From NCBI GenBank assembly GCA_009691715.1, contig SIAN01000005.1, positions 62,001 to 126,000 of the forward strand: a stretch of 64,000 bases of DNA, read 5' to 3'. Made by a program: the position numbers and the translations under genes. This stretch comes from Planctomycetota bacterium (GTDB lineage Bacteria > Planctomycetota > B15-G4 > SIAN01). The notes below the pieces were generated by a model. That model ran no database searches. It saw only the letters and a program-made list of their open reading frames with translations, and had not been told where the DNA came from. Of the stretch, positions 14,201 through 22,931 are shown piece by piece; the first letter of the stretch is position 1; each line of letters starts with the position of its first letter.

Positions 14201-15856
14201 GGCGGTGATGTCGAGCGCCTCGCGTTGCTGTTGCGCCGATTCCCTGGAGCCAGCGCGGCGCCTGCGTACGCGGCGAAGGAGCTCGAGCTCCTGCGCGCGG
14301 TCAAGCGACCGGTCGAGGCGCTGGTGATCGGAGCCGAGCTGTTGCGCGGACCGGTCGGCGGCGAGCTGGCGCGTGCGGCGACGATCGAGCTTGCGCGCGC
14401 GGCGCGCGATCTCGGCAACGTCGCGCTCGCGAGCACGCTCGTCGCTCGCCTCGTCGCCGAGGCCGCGGCGGCTGCCACGCTGCCGACCGATCTCGCGGCG
14501 CTCGCGCCGGTGATGCCGACGCTGGAGCTGGCGGCGGGGCGGCTCGAGCTGGCGAAGACCTTCGAGGTGGCGGCGAATTCGTGGCTCCTTGGCGGAACCG
14601 AACGGCCGCTGCGCGGCGAGCCGTTGCCGGCCGGTTTCGACGGCGTGCTCCTGTTCGAGCAGGGCTTCGATTACGTCGTCTCGCGCATCGACCTGCCGTC
14701 CGGCGACGAGCGCTGGCGGCAGCCGCTGCGTCGCGCCAGCAAGAACGGGCACGCGCTGGTCTTCGTCCACGCCGCCGGGGTGCTGGTGGTGCGGCGCGGC
14801 TCGACGTTGTCGGGCATCGATCTCGAGACCGGCGCGGAACGCTGGACGCAGGAACTCGAACGGGATGCACCGGAGGTCGCGGCGACGGCCGGCATGTTGC
14901 TCTTGACGCAACGTACGCCGCCGAGTCAGGGCGATGAGGGTGAGCCGGTCGAGTTGTTCCTGATCGAGCCACGCAGCGGCCAGCTCATCGCCTCGGTCGT
15001 TGTGGCCGGCACCGACTCGCGTCCCGGACAGCTGGTCGGCGCCGCCGGCTGCGCGCTGGTGACCAGCTTCGGGCGGCGCGGACAGACGGTCGAGGTCTTC
15101 GACGCAGTGACCGGCGCGCGTCGGTTGGAGCCCAAGGCAGCACCGGTCGGCATCGCGGCGCCGCTGCTCATGCCGCAACAGCAATTGCTGGTCGTGCCCG
15201 ACACCCGCCCCGCCGCGGGCGAGGCCGTGGCGCGCAAAGGCGGCGAGCTGCGGGTGGTTGGTTGGCGCCTCGACCAGGACTCGAAGGCGTTCGAGGTCGA
15301 TCTGCTGCCGCTGCAGTTCAAGTTGCGCGCGACCTATGTCGTGGCCGAGGGTCTCGGGCTCCTCGGCGGTGCCGGAGCGAACGCCGGGGTCCTGGTGGTC
15401 GATCCGGGATCTGGATCGCCCATGGGCGACCTGGCGCCGATCCCGCCCGATGTCGCTGACAGCTTCCGTCGAATCCTGGTGTCGGGCGAAGAGAGCATGG
15501 TGCGGGTGCAGGGCTATGTCGATTGGAGGAAAGGCGGCCCGGTCACGCTCCAGTTGCTCGCCGGGAGTGGAACGCCGCTCTGGCGCGCGGAGCTTGAGGT
15601 GCCGAAGAACACGGTGCAGCTGATCCTCCCCGACCGCATGCTCCGGCGCGGTGGTGCGCTGCTGGTGCCGGTCCAGTACCACGCTGGCGGCAAGTCGCGC
15701 ACCGACCTTGTGCTGCTCGACCAGACTCACGGGACGCTGCTGGCGCGCGAAGTGGTCGAAGGCGGCCGGCCGGCTCAGCGCGACGATCTGGTGCGCAGCG
15801 GCGAGTGGGTGGCGATTCGCCAGGAGCAGACGGTGCGCGTGCTCGGGTGGAGGTGA
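11270..15856 (+). CDS. Giant secreted protein: two PQQ-type propellers flanking a helical region
   Basis: 1528 residues beginning at a GTG that overlaps the previous stop (GTGA). The first 27 residues (Ala-rich, ending TAAAQ) form a signal peptide. Residues about 30-260 are helical and Ala/Leu/Arg-rich, TPR-like. Residues about 260-760 carry PQQ/BamB-like propeller strands (RGLVALDAESGALLWEQ, TYVAAVDLKSGEPWWV, GLVAAVDATFGDLRWV, VLLALDPATGKERF). Residues about 760-1110 return to TPR-like helices, and about 1115-1528 hold a second propeller (GIDLETGAERWTQ, VEVFDAVTGARR, LVLLDQTHGTLLA). The frame stays open for about 790 bases upstream of this start, inside the vWA gene, but that part has out-of-frame composition and no signal peptide, so it is excluded. 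The role is unknown; a large periplasmic docking scaffold is my inference. Confidence 0.85.
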   Translation: MNLPSCARAAVAAFAAVAALGATAAAQHGFRGWDELHDPDWRFDPDSHEFRAFQVAGAAPVRDLIEKWESLRKEGAVLPALRPLQELIDDHAGSALQVARDRYVGAAEWARWLIRSAPDELRVAYSKLAAQNGGDALRRARADRDAFALRTVARRFANSVVGQEALLSLAELHRERGAREVAAFHARRLLDFVSAPLPGEEARSAALAARARALVAVVAGGGAALAAELGDDQGSGDGATVAIGGTPRRLADFLAAQPPAAAPSPDVWSTFGGDGSRARLAVPPVRTLDLARCFDLEVENLRWSDRRSPLHDMIHSPIQPIRVGDRLFINNTLSVRCYDLLARSQLWEYEGLQAQVKGRDEDGFLAVDDFMPHSNHDDPTSSKALIAGMTAGQGVVLANLQIPLIYNVKNYQGFKINDPCPIRGLVALDAESGALLWEQRPLVKNRLTGAHDRPENRRRGDPDSVLPRLDVPAPPALQDDIAFVLGHYFEGAVNTYVAAVDLKSGEPWWVVPLAAGQQELSMFNMPFQEFTLGSPAFADGTLFCSTNVGLVAAVDATFGDLRWVKEYVTLPIHEPRNYFRNLPRTVVWHNRGALAGTGADGDAVALFTPHDSRVLLALDPATGKERFSRSFLTQESTFPTAQLIGVAANRAFVAVAGKVLGLELATGRIAWGWPDADGGGRGLPRGVDLRSTAAIVGDALWLPLSDEIVVLSLDGKELARQPWARDEPRNLLVFPDLLVAAGQTSVRVAFDPEQALRELRSQLVRGETLDLLTRIGSLERQAGRLEQAAATLARALCLDLRAAPADLARARAARAATLRELADQHRLEGNDVGRERALVEAEEVADDAQTRVDVVGELLSGPARDPKDGRALRWLERARTDFGDARVMVPELAAHSIALSIWSGFELARRHEARAELEAALAELQRLQADQANEALAEGDSAALAAERVESLFRRAPPALRERYDAEAETAFAAAAQGGDVERLALLLRRFPGASAAPAYAAKELELLRAVKRPVEALVIGAELLRGPVGGELARAATIELARAARDLGNVALASTLVARLVAEAAAAATLPTDLAALAPVMPTLELAAGRLELAKTFEVAANSWLLGGTERPLRGEPLPAGFDGVLLFEQGFDYVVSRIDLPSGDERWRQPLRRASKNGHALVFVHAAGVLVVRRGSTLSGIDLETGAERWTQELERDAPEVAATAGMLLLTQRTPPSQGDEGEPVELFLIEPRSGQLIASVVVAGTDSRPGQLVGAAGCALVTSFGRRGQTVEVFDAVTGARRLEPKAAPVGIAAPLLMPQQQLLVVPDTRPAAGEAVARKGGELRVVGWRLDQDSKAFEVDLLPLQFKLRATYVVAEGLGLLGGAGANAGVLVVDPGSGSPMGDLAPIPPDVADSFRRILVSGEESMVRVQGYVDWRKGGPVTLQLLAGSGTPLWRAELEVPKNTVQLILPDRMLRRGGALLVPVQYHAGGKSRTDLVLLDQTHGTLLAREVVEGGRPAQRDDLVRSGEWVAIRQEQTVRVLGWR

Positions 15857-15858
15857 CG

Positions 15859-17025
15859 ATGCGACGAGGGCGCACGATCGCGCGATTGCTTGCCAGTGCG
15901 GTCTTGGTCGCCGCGGCTGGCGCGTCGTCATCGCCGGCGCGCTCTGGCGACGACGTCGCGGTCGAGGTCACGCCGCGCCTGGTCGCCGCCGTCGATCGCG
16001 GGCTGGCGTTCCTCGCCTCGCAGCAACTGCGCGATGGCGCCTGGATCGGCAGCGTCGGTTTCAAGCTGAACCAGGACTACACCGTGCAGGAGGCCGACGT
16101 CCCGCACGTCGGCGTGACCGCGCTGGCCGGCATGGCGTTCCTTGCCGGCGGCCACCTGCCCGATCGCGGCCCCTACGGCGACACACTGACGCGCGCGATC
16201 GCCTTCCTGATCGCGCACCAGAACGACCAGGGTTTCATCACCCATCGGCAGTCGCGCATGTACGACCACGCCTTCGCCACGCTGTTTCTGGCCGAGGTCT
16301 TCGGCCAGACCGAGAGCGGCGAGGTCCGGACGGCGTTGCAGCGCGCGGTCGACCTGATCAAGAACTCGCAGAATCCGCGCGGTTCATGGCGCTACCAGCC
16401 GTTCGCGCTCGAGTCCGATATGTCGATCACGGTCTGCCAGCTCATGGCGCTGCGTGCCGCGCGCAACGTCGGCATCCGCGTGCCGGCCGAGACGATCAAC
16501 CGCGCCGTCGACTACGTCGAGCAGAGCCGCGTCGTCGACGAGTCCGCCTACTCGGACTTCTCCTACATGCAGCCAGAGGGCTACTACGCGCTTGGTACCG
16601 GCGCCTTCCGGTACCAGTATCAGGACGAGGACATGTCGCGCTCCTCGTTCGCGCTGACCGCCGCGGGCATCACCTCGCTCTACCACGCGGCGAAGTACGA
16701 CAGCGACACGCCGCAGATGAAGGCCAGCCTCGAGTTCCTCACCGCCCAGATGCGCCGCGTGTCGAGCAGCGACTGGCGCTGTCACTTCTTCTACTGGTAC
16801 GGCCACTACTACGCGGCGCAGGCGATGTTCATCACCGGCGACCCCTGGTGGAAGAGTTACTGGCGGACGATCTCGGGCGAACTGCTCGAGACTGGGACGC
16901 AGTTTTCGCAGGGCAAGGATGGCGCCTGGCCGAACCCGGTCGGACCCGGCCGCAACTTCTCGACCGCCGTGGCTTGCATCGTGTTGCAGGTCCCATTCCG
17001 CTACCTTCCGATCCTCCAACGCTGA
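15859..17025 (+). CDS. Secreted prenyltransferase/squalene-cyclase-like toroid protein 1
   Basis: A 388-residue exported protein (signal peptide RRGRTIARLLASAVLVAAAG) made of repeated helix pairs of the prenyltransferase/squalene-oxidase repeat type (LAFLASQQLRDGAWIG, AIAFLIAHQNDQGFI, AVDLIKNSQNPRGSW, AVDYVEQSRVVDESA), predicting an alpha/alpha toroid. The squalene-hopene cyclase DxDD catalytic motif is absent; the position where it might sit reads ESDMSITVCQLM. Catalytic terpene cyclisation is therefore unlikely and a binding or proteolysis-related toroid is as plausible. The C-terminus VPFRYLPILQR matches the end of the second toroid protein in this operon. A GGAGGTGA sequence at 15849-15856 precedes the ATG, and the gap to the previous gene is only two bases. 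Confidence 0.87.
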   Translation: MRRGRTIARLLASAVLVAAAGASSSPARSGDDVAVEVTPRLVAAVDRGLAFLASQQLRDGAWIGSVGFKLNQDYTVQEADVPHVGVTALAGMAFLAGGHLPDRGPYGDTLTRAIAFLIAHQNDQGFITHRQSRMYDHAFATLFLAEVFGQTESGEVRTALQRAVDLIKNSQNPRGSWRYQPFALESDMSITVCQLMALRAARNVGIRVPAETINRAVDYVEQSRVVDESAYSDFSYMQPEGYYALGTGAFRYQYQDEDMSRSSFALTAAGITSLYHAAKYDSDTPQMKASLEFLTAQMRRVSSSDWRCHFFYWYGHYYAAQAMFITGDPWWKSYWRTISGELLETGTQFSQGKDGAWPNPVGPGRNFSTAVACIVLQVPFRYLPILQR

Positions 17026-17028
17026 CGC

Positions 17029-19395
17029 ATGCAAACAGCCCCTCTCACCCGCAAGCTCGAGTCTCTGCGCGCACGGCTGCGCTCGCGTTGGATCGCCGCC
17101 GGCTCTCTGCGCCTGTTCGCGGAACTGTCGGCCTTCCTGGTCACGCAGTTCGCGATCGACCGCTTCCTCTGGTTGCCGATCGGGGCGCGACGTTTCGTCG
17201 GCGCCGTGGCCACGCTCCTGTTCGCCTGGCGCTTCGCGGTGCTGCTGCTGCGCCCGATGCGGAAGCGGGTCGCCGCGCGTGACGTGGCACTTGCGGTCGA
17301 GCGGCGCCACCCGGCGCTGCAGGGCGGATTGGCGTCGATGGTCGAGGTCGAGGCTGCCGGCGGGTTGCCCGCCGATGCTTCGCCGGAGCTGTTGGAGCAG
17401 TGGCGAGCGGCGGTCGCAGCACGCGCTGACGCGCTCGACTTTGACGCGATCTTCGACCACCGCCTGCTCCGGCGCCTCGGTGGTGTGTCCGCCGCGGCGC
17501 TGCTGCTGATCGGCGGCTTCGCGGTGCTACGGCCGGTGGACGCACGGATCTTTCTTGCGCGCCTCGCCGGCGCGGATGTCCCCTGGCCTCGCCGCACCCG
17601 TCTCGAGCTCGATGTCGCTGCCGCCTCGACGTCGACCCACTTCCGCGTCGATCGCGATGCGGACGGCCGCGCCGAGCGCGTGATCGTGGCGCGCGGTGCC
17701 AGCTTGCCGATCGTCGCGCGTGCCGCTGGCACGGTCCCCGACGAAGTGATGCTGCTGATCCGCGAGGAAGGGCGCTCGAGCGTTGACGAACTGCGAATGG
17801 CGCCGCGCGACGGCGCCGCGCGCGAGTTCGTCCACCGCTTCGGCAACACCTTGCGCGCCATGCAGCTTTCCGCCGCCGGCGGCGACGATCCGGGCGAAGG
17901 GCTCAGTCTCGAAATCATCGTCGTGGCGCCACCGCTGGTCGAGCGCTTGGTCGCCACGATCACGCCGCCCGCCTACACCGGCCGCTCGCCCTTGCGCGAG
18001 GAGCGCCAGGAGTTCGCGGTCCCGGCCGGCACCATGATCGACCTCGAGGTCGCCACCAGCGGAGAGGTCGCGGAAGCGAGCCTCACGCTCCACAGCGATC
18101 CCGGCACCATGCGCGTCCTCGAGCGCGACGCCAACACGAAGGACTTGTGGCGCGGCCGCGTGGTCGCAGAGGAATCGGGCACGATCAATCTCCATCTCCT
18201 CGGCAAGAGCGGGTTCAAGAACCTGCGTCCGATCGACGTGCCGATGACGGTCCTCGCCGACCGCAAGCCGACGGTCGAGACTGTGCGCCCTGCCGTCTCC
18301 GACCTCGAAGTCACGGCGCGCGCGGTCGTGCCGGTCCGGCTGCTCGTGGATGACGACTACGGCGTGACGCTCTGCGAGCTGCTGCTCCTGCGCAGCGATG
18401 ACCCGGCGGTGTCGCGCATCGTGTTGCAGGGCGATGGGAGCGTGCGACCCGCGCCGCTGCTAGCGTCGGGCGAGCCGCATGTCCTCGATGGCGTGCTCGA
18501 CCTGAAGGAGCTCACGCTCGCGAAGGGCATCGCGCCCGCCCCGATCGCCGAGGGCGACTCGCTGATCTATTCGGCACGGCTGGAAGACAACCGCGAGTCG
18601 CCGCCCGGGACCGCCGCCCACCAGGTGACCAGCTCGCCGACGCGGCGCATCGATGTTGTCACCGACGGCGAAAAGCTGCGGAAACTGACCGATCGCCAGC
18701 AACGGGTGAAGGGTGCCGTCTCGGCGGCCAAGAAGTCGCAGGAAGAGCGATTCGCCGGGTTGCAGTCGTTGCTGGCGGCGCAGGGCGACGGTGGCATCGA
18801 GACCAAGGAGCTCACCGCCCTCGAAGTCGAGCAGGGCCGAGTCGGCACCGGTGCTCGGCAGGCGGCGCGCGACCTCGCCGACGTGGCCGGCGAGTTCACG
18901 CTGAACCGCCTCGACCCGACGCCGAGCGCCGAGCGCGCGGTGCAGTATCTGCTGGCGCGACTGGTGGAAGCGAAGAGCGGTCCCAACTTCGACTTCGCGC
19001 CCTACTCGAAGTTCGTCGCCGCCCACACTGCGGGCGAGTTCGGCGAGCTGCAGCAGCTCGGTGCGCTGCTCGTCATGGTCGACCTCGGACTGCAGGCGAG
19101 CGAGCAGCATGCGCAACGCGCGCTCGAGCAGTTGCGCAGCGCGCGGCTGTCGGGCCGTCCCGAGGATCGGCTCGGGCGGCTGAAGGAGGCGCAGCTCGCC
19201 CAGCAGCGCGTGATCGAGACATTCGCGCTCCTCTTGCAGAAGATGGAGGAGTGGGAGGATTTCCAGGAGATCCTCGACCTGTGGCGCGGCCTGGTGAACG
19301 ACCAGCGCGACTTGAACGAATGGGCACGTGAGGGCGCGGCGTCCGGCTCCGGAACGGTGCCGGCCGGCGGGGCGGATGGTGGCGGACGGAGGTGA
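17029..19395 (+). CDS. DUF4175-like membrane protein
   Basis: A 788-residue protein with two hydrophobic N-terminal blocks (about 27-70, probably a hairpin of two helices, and about 150-165, AAALLLIGGFAVL). A long extracytoplasmic part follows, with beta-rich segments to about residue 500 and a helical, Glu/Gln/Leu-rich C-terminal third. The layout resembles the DUF4175 family found beside MoxR/vWA genes in planctomycetes and alphaproteobacteria. I assign it by architecture and context, not by a definite motif. The last residues are Gly/Ser/Ala-rich (SGSGTVPAGGADGGGRR) and probably disordered. It starts three bases after the toroid gene; its GGAGGTGA tail doubles as the ribosome-binding site of the next gene. 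Confidence 0.8.
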   Translation: MQTAPLTRKLESLRARLRSRWIAAGSLRLFAELSAFLVTQFAIDRFLWLPIGARRFVGAVATLLFAWRFAVLLLRPMRKRVAARDVALAVERRHPALQGGLASMVEVEAAGGLPADASPELLEQWRAAVAARADALDFDAIFDHRLLRRLGGVSAAALLLIGGFAVLRPVDARIFLARLAGADVPWPRRTRLELDVAAASTSTHFRVDRDADGRAERVIVARGASLPIVARAAGTVPDEVMLLIREEGRSSVDELRMAPRDGAAREFVHRFGNTLRAMQLSAAGGDDPGEGLSLEIIVVAPPLVERLVATITPPAYTGRSPLREERQEFAVPAGTMIDLEVATSGEVAEASLTLHSDPGTMRVLERDANTKDLWRGRVVAEESGTINLHLLGKSGFKNLRPIDVPMTVLADRKPTVETVRPAVSDLEVTARAVVPVRLLVDDDYGVTLCELLLLRSDDPAVSRIVLQGDGSVRPAPLLASGEPHVLDGVLDLKELTLAKGIAPAPIAEGDSLIYSARLEDNRESPPGTAAHQVTSSPTRRIDVVTDGEKLRKLTDRQQRVKGAVSAAKKSQEERFAGLQSLLAAQGDGGIETKELTALEVEQGRVGTGARQAARDLADVAGEFTLNRLDPTPSAERAVQYLLARLVEAKSGPNFDFAPYSKFVAAHTAGEFGELQQLGALLVMVDLGLQASEQHAQRALEQLRSARLSGRPEDRLGRLKEAQLAQQRVIETFALLLQKMEEWEDFQEILDLWRGLVNDQRDLNEWAREGAASGSGTVPAGGADGGGRR

Positions 19396-19399
19396 TGTG

Positions 19400-22156
19400 A
19401 TGCAGTGGCGAACATCAATCGTGCGTGCGCTGGTCGCTGCGCTCCTGGCTGCAACCGCGATTGCTGCTGCACCGCCGTCACGCGGCGACGATCGTGATCG
19501 GGTGAAGAACGACCAGTCGCAGCTGTTCGACCGGCTCTCCTCGCTGCGCAAGCGGATGGAGCGCCTCGCCGCCAAGCTCGACGCCGAAGGCAAGGTGCGC
19601 CAGTCGGCGCTGTTGCGCAAGGCGATCTCCGAGATCGACGCGCGCAATCTCGAGTCGCGCAAGGACAAGCTGATCGAACTGCTGAACGACGCCCGCAATC
19701 TGCAGGCGCCCGAGCAGCAGGATCAGCTCCTCTCCGATCTCGACGCGGTGCTCGAGCTCTTGCTCGACCGGCCAGCGCTGAACGAGCTCGAACAGCAGCT
19801 TGCGGACCTGAAGAAGTCGATCGCCGATGTCGCCAAGCTCAAGCACGAGCAGCAGAAGCTGCGCGAGCAGACCGAGCAGGCGACGGCGGACCCGACGCGG
19901 CAGCTCGCGGAGTTGTCGCGCCAGATCGCCGAAGTGCTCGAGAAGCAGCAAGCGCTGCGGCAGGAGACTGAACGCGCGGCGCGGGAGCAACCCGACCCAC
20001 CGCGCCAGGCGGTCGAGGAGAAGGAGCGCGCGCAGCTCGAACAGGAGCTCGACGCGCTTGCGCAACAGCAGCGCGCCGTCGTCGACGCGCTCGCGGCGCA
20101 GCAGACGAAGCAGGTGGGACAAGCGCCGGAAGTGATCGACCAGGCGAAGCACGCCTTGGCGCGCGGCCAGCAGGAAGAGATCGCGGAGGCGGCGCGCCGT
20201 CTCGGCGAGGCACGCGAAGAGCTCACTGGCGCAGCCCCCAAGCTCGCGGAAGCGCTGCGCAAGGCTGAGGAATCGCTGCACGAAGCCGCCAAGGCGGCCG
20301 ATTCGCGTCCGGACGGCGAAGCCGCGATCCCGCGCGACTCACAGCAAGCGGCGGAGCAGGCCCTGGCGCAGGCGTCGGCGGCGCTACGCGAGGCGCTCGC
20401 GCGCGATCGCGATCCGCAGTTGGCGGCGAAGGAGGGTGAGTTCGCGGAGCAGGCGGCGAAGCTCGCCAAGGAGTTCGAAGCGCAGGCGGCGCGTTCGGCG
20501 GAGCAGGATGGTGCCGCACGCGAAGAGCGGCGCGTTGCGGAACTGGCTGCGGCCAAGGCCGTTGATGAGGCGCGCCACGAGCTCACCGAGGCGAAGGCCG
20601 CGGAGCAGGCGCTCGCGGAACCGGATGCGGCGCCGTCAGCGAGCGAGGCAGACCCGCCGCGTGGTGGCCTCGCCGATGCGAAGCATGCGCTGCAGAAGCT
20701 CGTGCAGGCGCAGCAGGCGTTGGCAGAGCAGCGCGAGGCGGAGGCGCGACGGGCGGAGGCGCTGGCTGCGCGCCAGGACTTCCTGCGCGCCGCCGCCGAA
20801 CAGCTCGCGCGCGGCAGCCAGCGGACGGCGCCGCCGCCGCAGGAGGGGCAGCCGCAGGAGGGGCAGCCGCCACCCCAGGCGGGGCAACCAACGCCGCCCG
20901 GCGCGATGACTCCGGATCAGCAGAAGGAGTTGCAGACGTCGCTCGATGCCGCCTCGAAGCAGATGGAACAGGCGACCCAGTCGCTGAACCAAGGGCAGCC
21001 GCAGCAGGCGGAGCCGCAGCAACAACAGGCCGAGGCGAATCTCGAGAAGGCGCTGCAGCAAGCAAATCAGGCAGCGCAGCAGGCGGCGCAGAAGGCGGAG
21101 CAGTCGGAGTTGAAGAAGAGCGCCGAGCAGCAGCGCGCCGAGACGGAACGCCTGTCCGCTCGCCAGAAACAGCTCGAGGAAGAGCTGCGCGACCTGATGC
21201 AGCGGATGAAGGACAAGAAGCAGAAGAACGGCCAGCCGCAAGGCGCCGCGGCGCAGGGTTCGATGCAGCGTGCCAAGCAAGAGCTCGATCAGAGCGACGA
21301 CGAGGACGCGATCGAGCAGCAGAAGCAGGCCGAGAAGAACCTCGAGGAGATGCAGCAGAAGCTGGAGCAGGAAGAGGAGCTCTATCAGGACCTGCGCAGC
21401 GAGGAGTTGCTGTTCCGATTGAAGGAGAGCTTGAAGGGGTTGCGGACTCGGGCGGCGGCGCTGCATGACGGGATCGTCGAGGTCGACGTCGAGCGCGCGG
21501 GCGCGGAGAAGCTGCCGCGCCGGCTGCGGCCGAAGGTCGAGAAGCTCTCCGCCGACGCGGAGGCGATGAACAAGGAGAACGGCGAGCTGATCGCGAAGCT
21601 CGAGACGGAGTCGCCGACGTTCCCGTGGGTGCTGCAGAAGAACGGCGGCGATCTGGCGGAGCTGCACGAGCGGTTGAGTGGTCGCGATGCCGAGACCGGC
21701 GAATACACGCAGATCCTCGCTGACGATGTGGTCACCCGCTACGAACGCCTGCTGCAAGCGCTCGATGAGGAGATGAAGCGGCACCAGGAGGCGGCGAAGG
21801 AGGCGGAGAAGCAGGAGCAGAAGCCGCCGGAAGGCCAGCCGCAGGGCCAGCAGCGCCAGCCGCTCGTGCCACCGGTCGCGGAACTCCTGCTGCTGAAGCG
21901 GCTCGAGGAGGATGTGCAGGACGACCTGCGATCGCTGCGCGCGGAGACGCGCGAAGAGGCTGATGCGGAGTTGCTCGATTCACGGCTGCAGCTGCTCGAG
22001 CGTCTCGGCCATCGCCACTCCGAGCTGACCGAGATGTTCGAAAAGCTGGTCGAGAATGTGCTGAAGAGCGCTGATGAAGCGGATGCTGCTGAAGCCGATG
22101 CCGCCGAGGCCGATGCGCCCGACGAGCCACCCGACGAGCCAGGAGACGGGCGATGA
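19400..22156 (+). CDS. Secreted Gln-rich coiled-coil protein
   Basis: A 918-residue exported protein. After a signal peptide (VRALVAALLAATAIAAA) almost the whole chain is a charged, Gln/Ala/Glu/Lys-rich coiled coil (LEQQLADLKKSIADVAKLKHE and similar heptads). It is broken near residue 480-520 by a Pro/Gly/Gln low-complexity stretch with repeated EGQP units, and near 800-820 by another Gln/Pro-rich spacer. The final 30 residues are Asp/Glu/Ala/Pro repeats. The ATG at 19400 is preferred over upstream in-frame starts because GGAGGTGA lies just before it and the signal peptide follows. No enzymatic motif is present; a filament, spacer or cell-envelope tether is inferred. It overlaps the next gene by four bases. 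Confidence 0.85.
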   Translation: MQWRTSIVRALVAALLAATAIAAAPPSRGDDRDRVKNDQSQLFDRLSSLRKRMERLAAKLDAEGKVRQSALLRKAISEIDARNLESRKDKLIELLNDARNLQAPEQQDQLLSDLDAVLELLLDRPALNELEQQLADLKKSIADVAKLKHEQQKLREQTEQATADPTRQLAELSRQIAEVLEKQQALRQETERAAREQPDPPRQAVEEKERAQLEQELDALAQQQRAVVDALAAQQTKQVGQAPEVIDQAKHALARGQQEEIAEAARRLGEAREELTGAAPKLAEALRKAEESLHEAAKAADSRPDGEAAIPRDSQQAAEQALAQASAALREALARDRDPQLAAKEGEFAEQAAKLAKEFEAQAARSAEQDGAAREERRVAELAAAKAVDEARHELTEAKAAEQALAEPDAAPSASEADPPRGGLADAKHALQKLVQAQQALAEQREAEARRAEALAARQDFLRAAAEQLARGSQRTAPPPQEGQPQEGQPPPQAGQPTPPGAMTPDQQKELQTSLDAASKQMEQATQSLNQGQPQQAEPQQQQAEANLEKALQQANQAAQQAAQKAEQSELKKSAEQQRAETERLSARQKQLEEELRDLMQRMKDKKQKNGQPQGAAAQGSMQRAKQELDQSDDEDAIEQQKQAEKNLEEMQQKLEQEEELYQDLRSEELLFRLKESLKGLRTRAAALHDGIVEVDVERAGAEKLPRRLRPKVEKLSADAEAMNKENGELIAKLETESPTFPWVLQKNGGDLAELHERLSGRDAETGEYTQILADDVVTRYERLLQALDEEMKRHQEAAKEAEKQEQKPPEGQPQGQQRQPLVPPVAELLLLKRLEEDVQDDLRSLRAETREEADAELLDSRLQLLERLGHRHSELTEMFEKLVENVLKSADEADAAEADAAEADAPDEPPDEPGDGR

Positions 22157-22896
22157 GTCGCGACCTGAAGAACCGCTCGCGGTTCGCGACCGCGCTGTGC
22201 GCGGCGGCGCTGGTCTTCGTCGGTGTTTCCGGGACGGCGCGTGCGCAGGCGATGGACCCCGATGCGGAACGTGCGCGCCAGCTCATCCTGCGCATCCGCT
22301 CGGCGATGAAGGAGATCGACGCGTTGCTGCTCGAGGGCGCGGCACCGGAGAGTGCCGAGGCGGCGATCGCCGCGAATCGGAAGCGCATCGAGGAACTGCT
22401 CGACCAGACCGAGCAGAAGTCGAAGGCGGTCGTGCAGAACATCGAGGATCTGATCAAGCTCGGCAAGCCGCAGCAGAGCGGCGGCCAGGGTCAGCAGCCT
22501 CCGCCGGATTCGAAGGACAAGCAAAACCAGCAGGGAAAGGACCAGTCCGGCAAGCCGCGTGACAAGTCGCAGGAACGCAAGGAGCTCCCGCAGCAGCCGG
22601 AGCAGGACGGCAAGCAACCGCAGGATCCGCAGCAGAAGGAGAATCCGCAGCCGAAGGGCGATCCCAAGGACGGCAAGCCCGATCCGAGCGAGGGTGAGCA
22701 GCGCGACGCCGACCGACCGCCGCCGCTCGGCGCGACCGGTGAATTCGAGCGGACCGATCTGTCGGGACGCTGGGGGATGCTTCCGTCGAAGGAAGCCGAG
22801 GATCTGCAGCGTCGCAGCGCGGACGAGTTCCCGCAGCGCTACCGTCCGTGGATGGAGCTCTACTTCCGCAGGATGAGCCGTTTGCCGCGTCACTGA
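22153..22896 (+). CDS. Secreted Gln/Lys/Pro-rich small protein
   Basis: A 247-residue exported protein with a signal peptide ending in GTARAQA. A short helical domain (about residues 35-95, DAERARQLILRIRSAMKEID and a second helix) is followed by roughly 90 residues of low-complexity Gln/Lys/Asp/Pro sequence (repeats such as QPPPDSKDKQNQQGK). A more ordered C-terminal segment (RWGMLPSKEAEDLQRRSADEFPQRYRPWMELYFRRMSR region) ends the protein. Such ends, with the block FPQRYRPWMELYFRR, occur in planctomycete proteins beside DUF4175 genes; I recognise the pattern but no biochemical function. It overlaps the coiled-coil gene by ATGA and shares its composition, so the two may interact. Confidence 0.82.
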   Translation: MSRDLKNRSRFATALCAAALVFVGVSGTARAQAMDPDAERARQLILRIRSAMKEIDALLLEGAAPESAEAAIAANRKRIEELLDQTEQKSKAVVQNIEDLIKLGKPQQSGGQGQQPPPDSKDKQNQQGKDQSGKPRDKSQERKELPQQPEQDGKQPQDPQQKENPQPKGDPKDGKPDPSEGEQRDADRPPPLGATGEFERTDLSGRWGMLPSKEAEDLQRRSADEFPQRYRPWMELYFRRMSRLPRH

Positions 22897-22931
22897 CACA
22901 CGCATCACTGACACGCGCAGCGGGGAGAGAG

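Noticed and set aside
12269..15931. 1220-codon open frame on the minus strand
   Set aside because: It mirrors the 1528-residue propeller gene in a high-GC region; the plus-strand product has a signal peptide and propeller repeats, the mirror is Arg/Ala/Gln-rich with no motif.
20636..21784. 382-codon leucine-rich minus-strand frame that looks like a membrane protein
   Set aside because: The leucine richness is the complement of the Gln/Glu/Lys-rich coiled-coil codons on the plus strand, not a real membrane protein.
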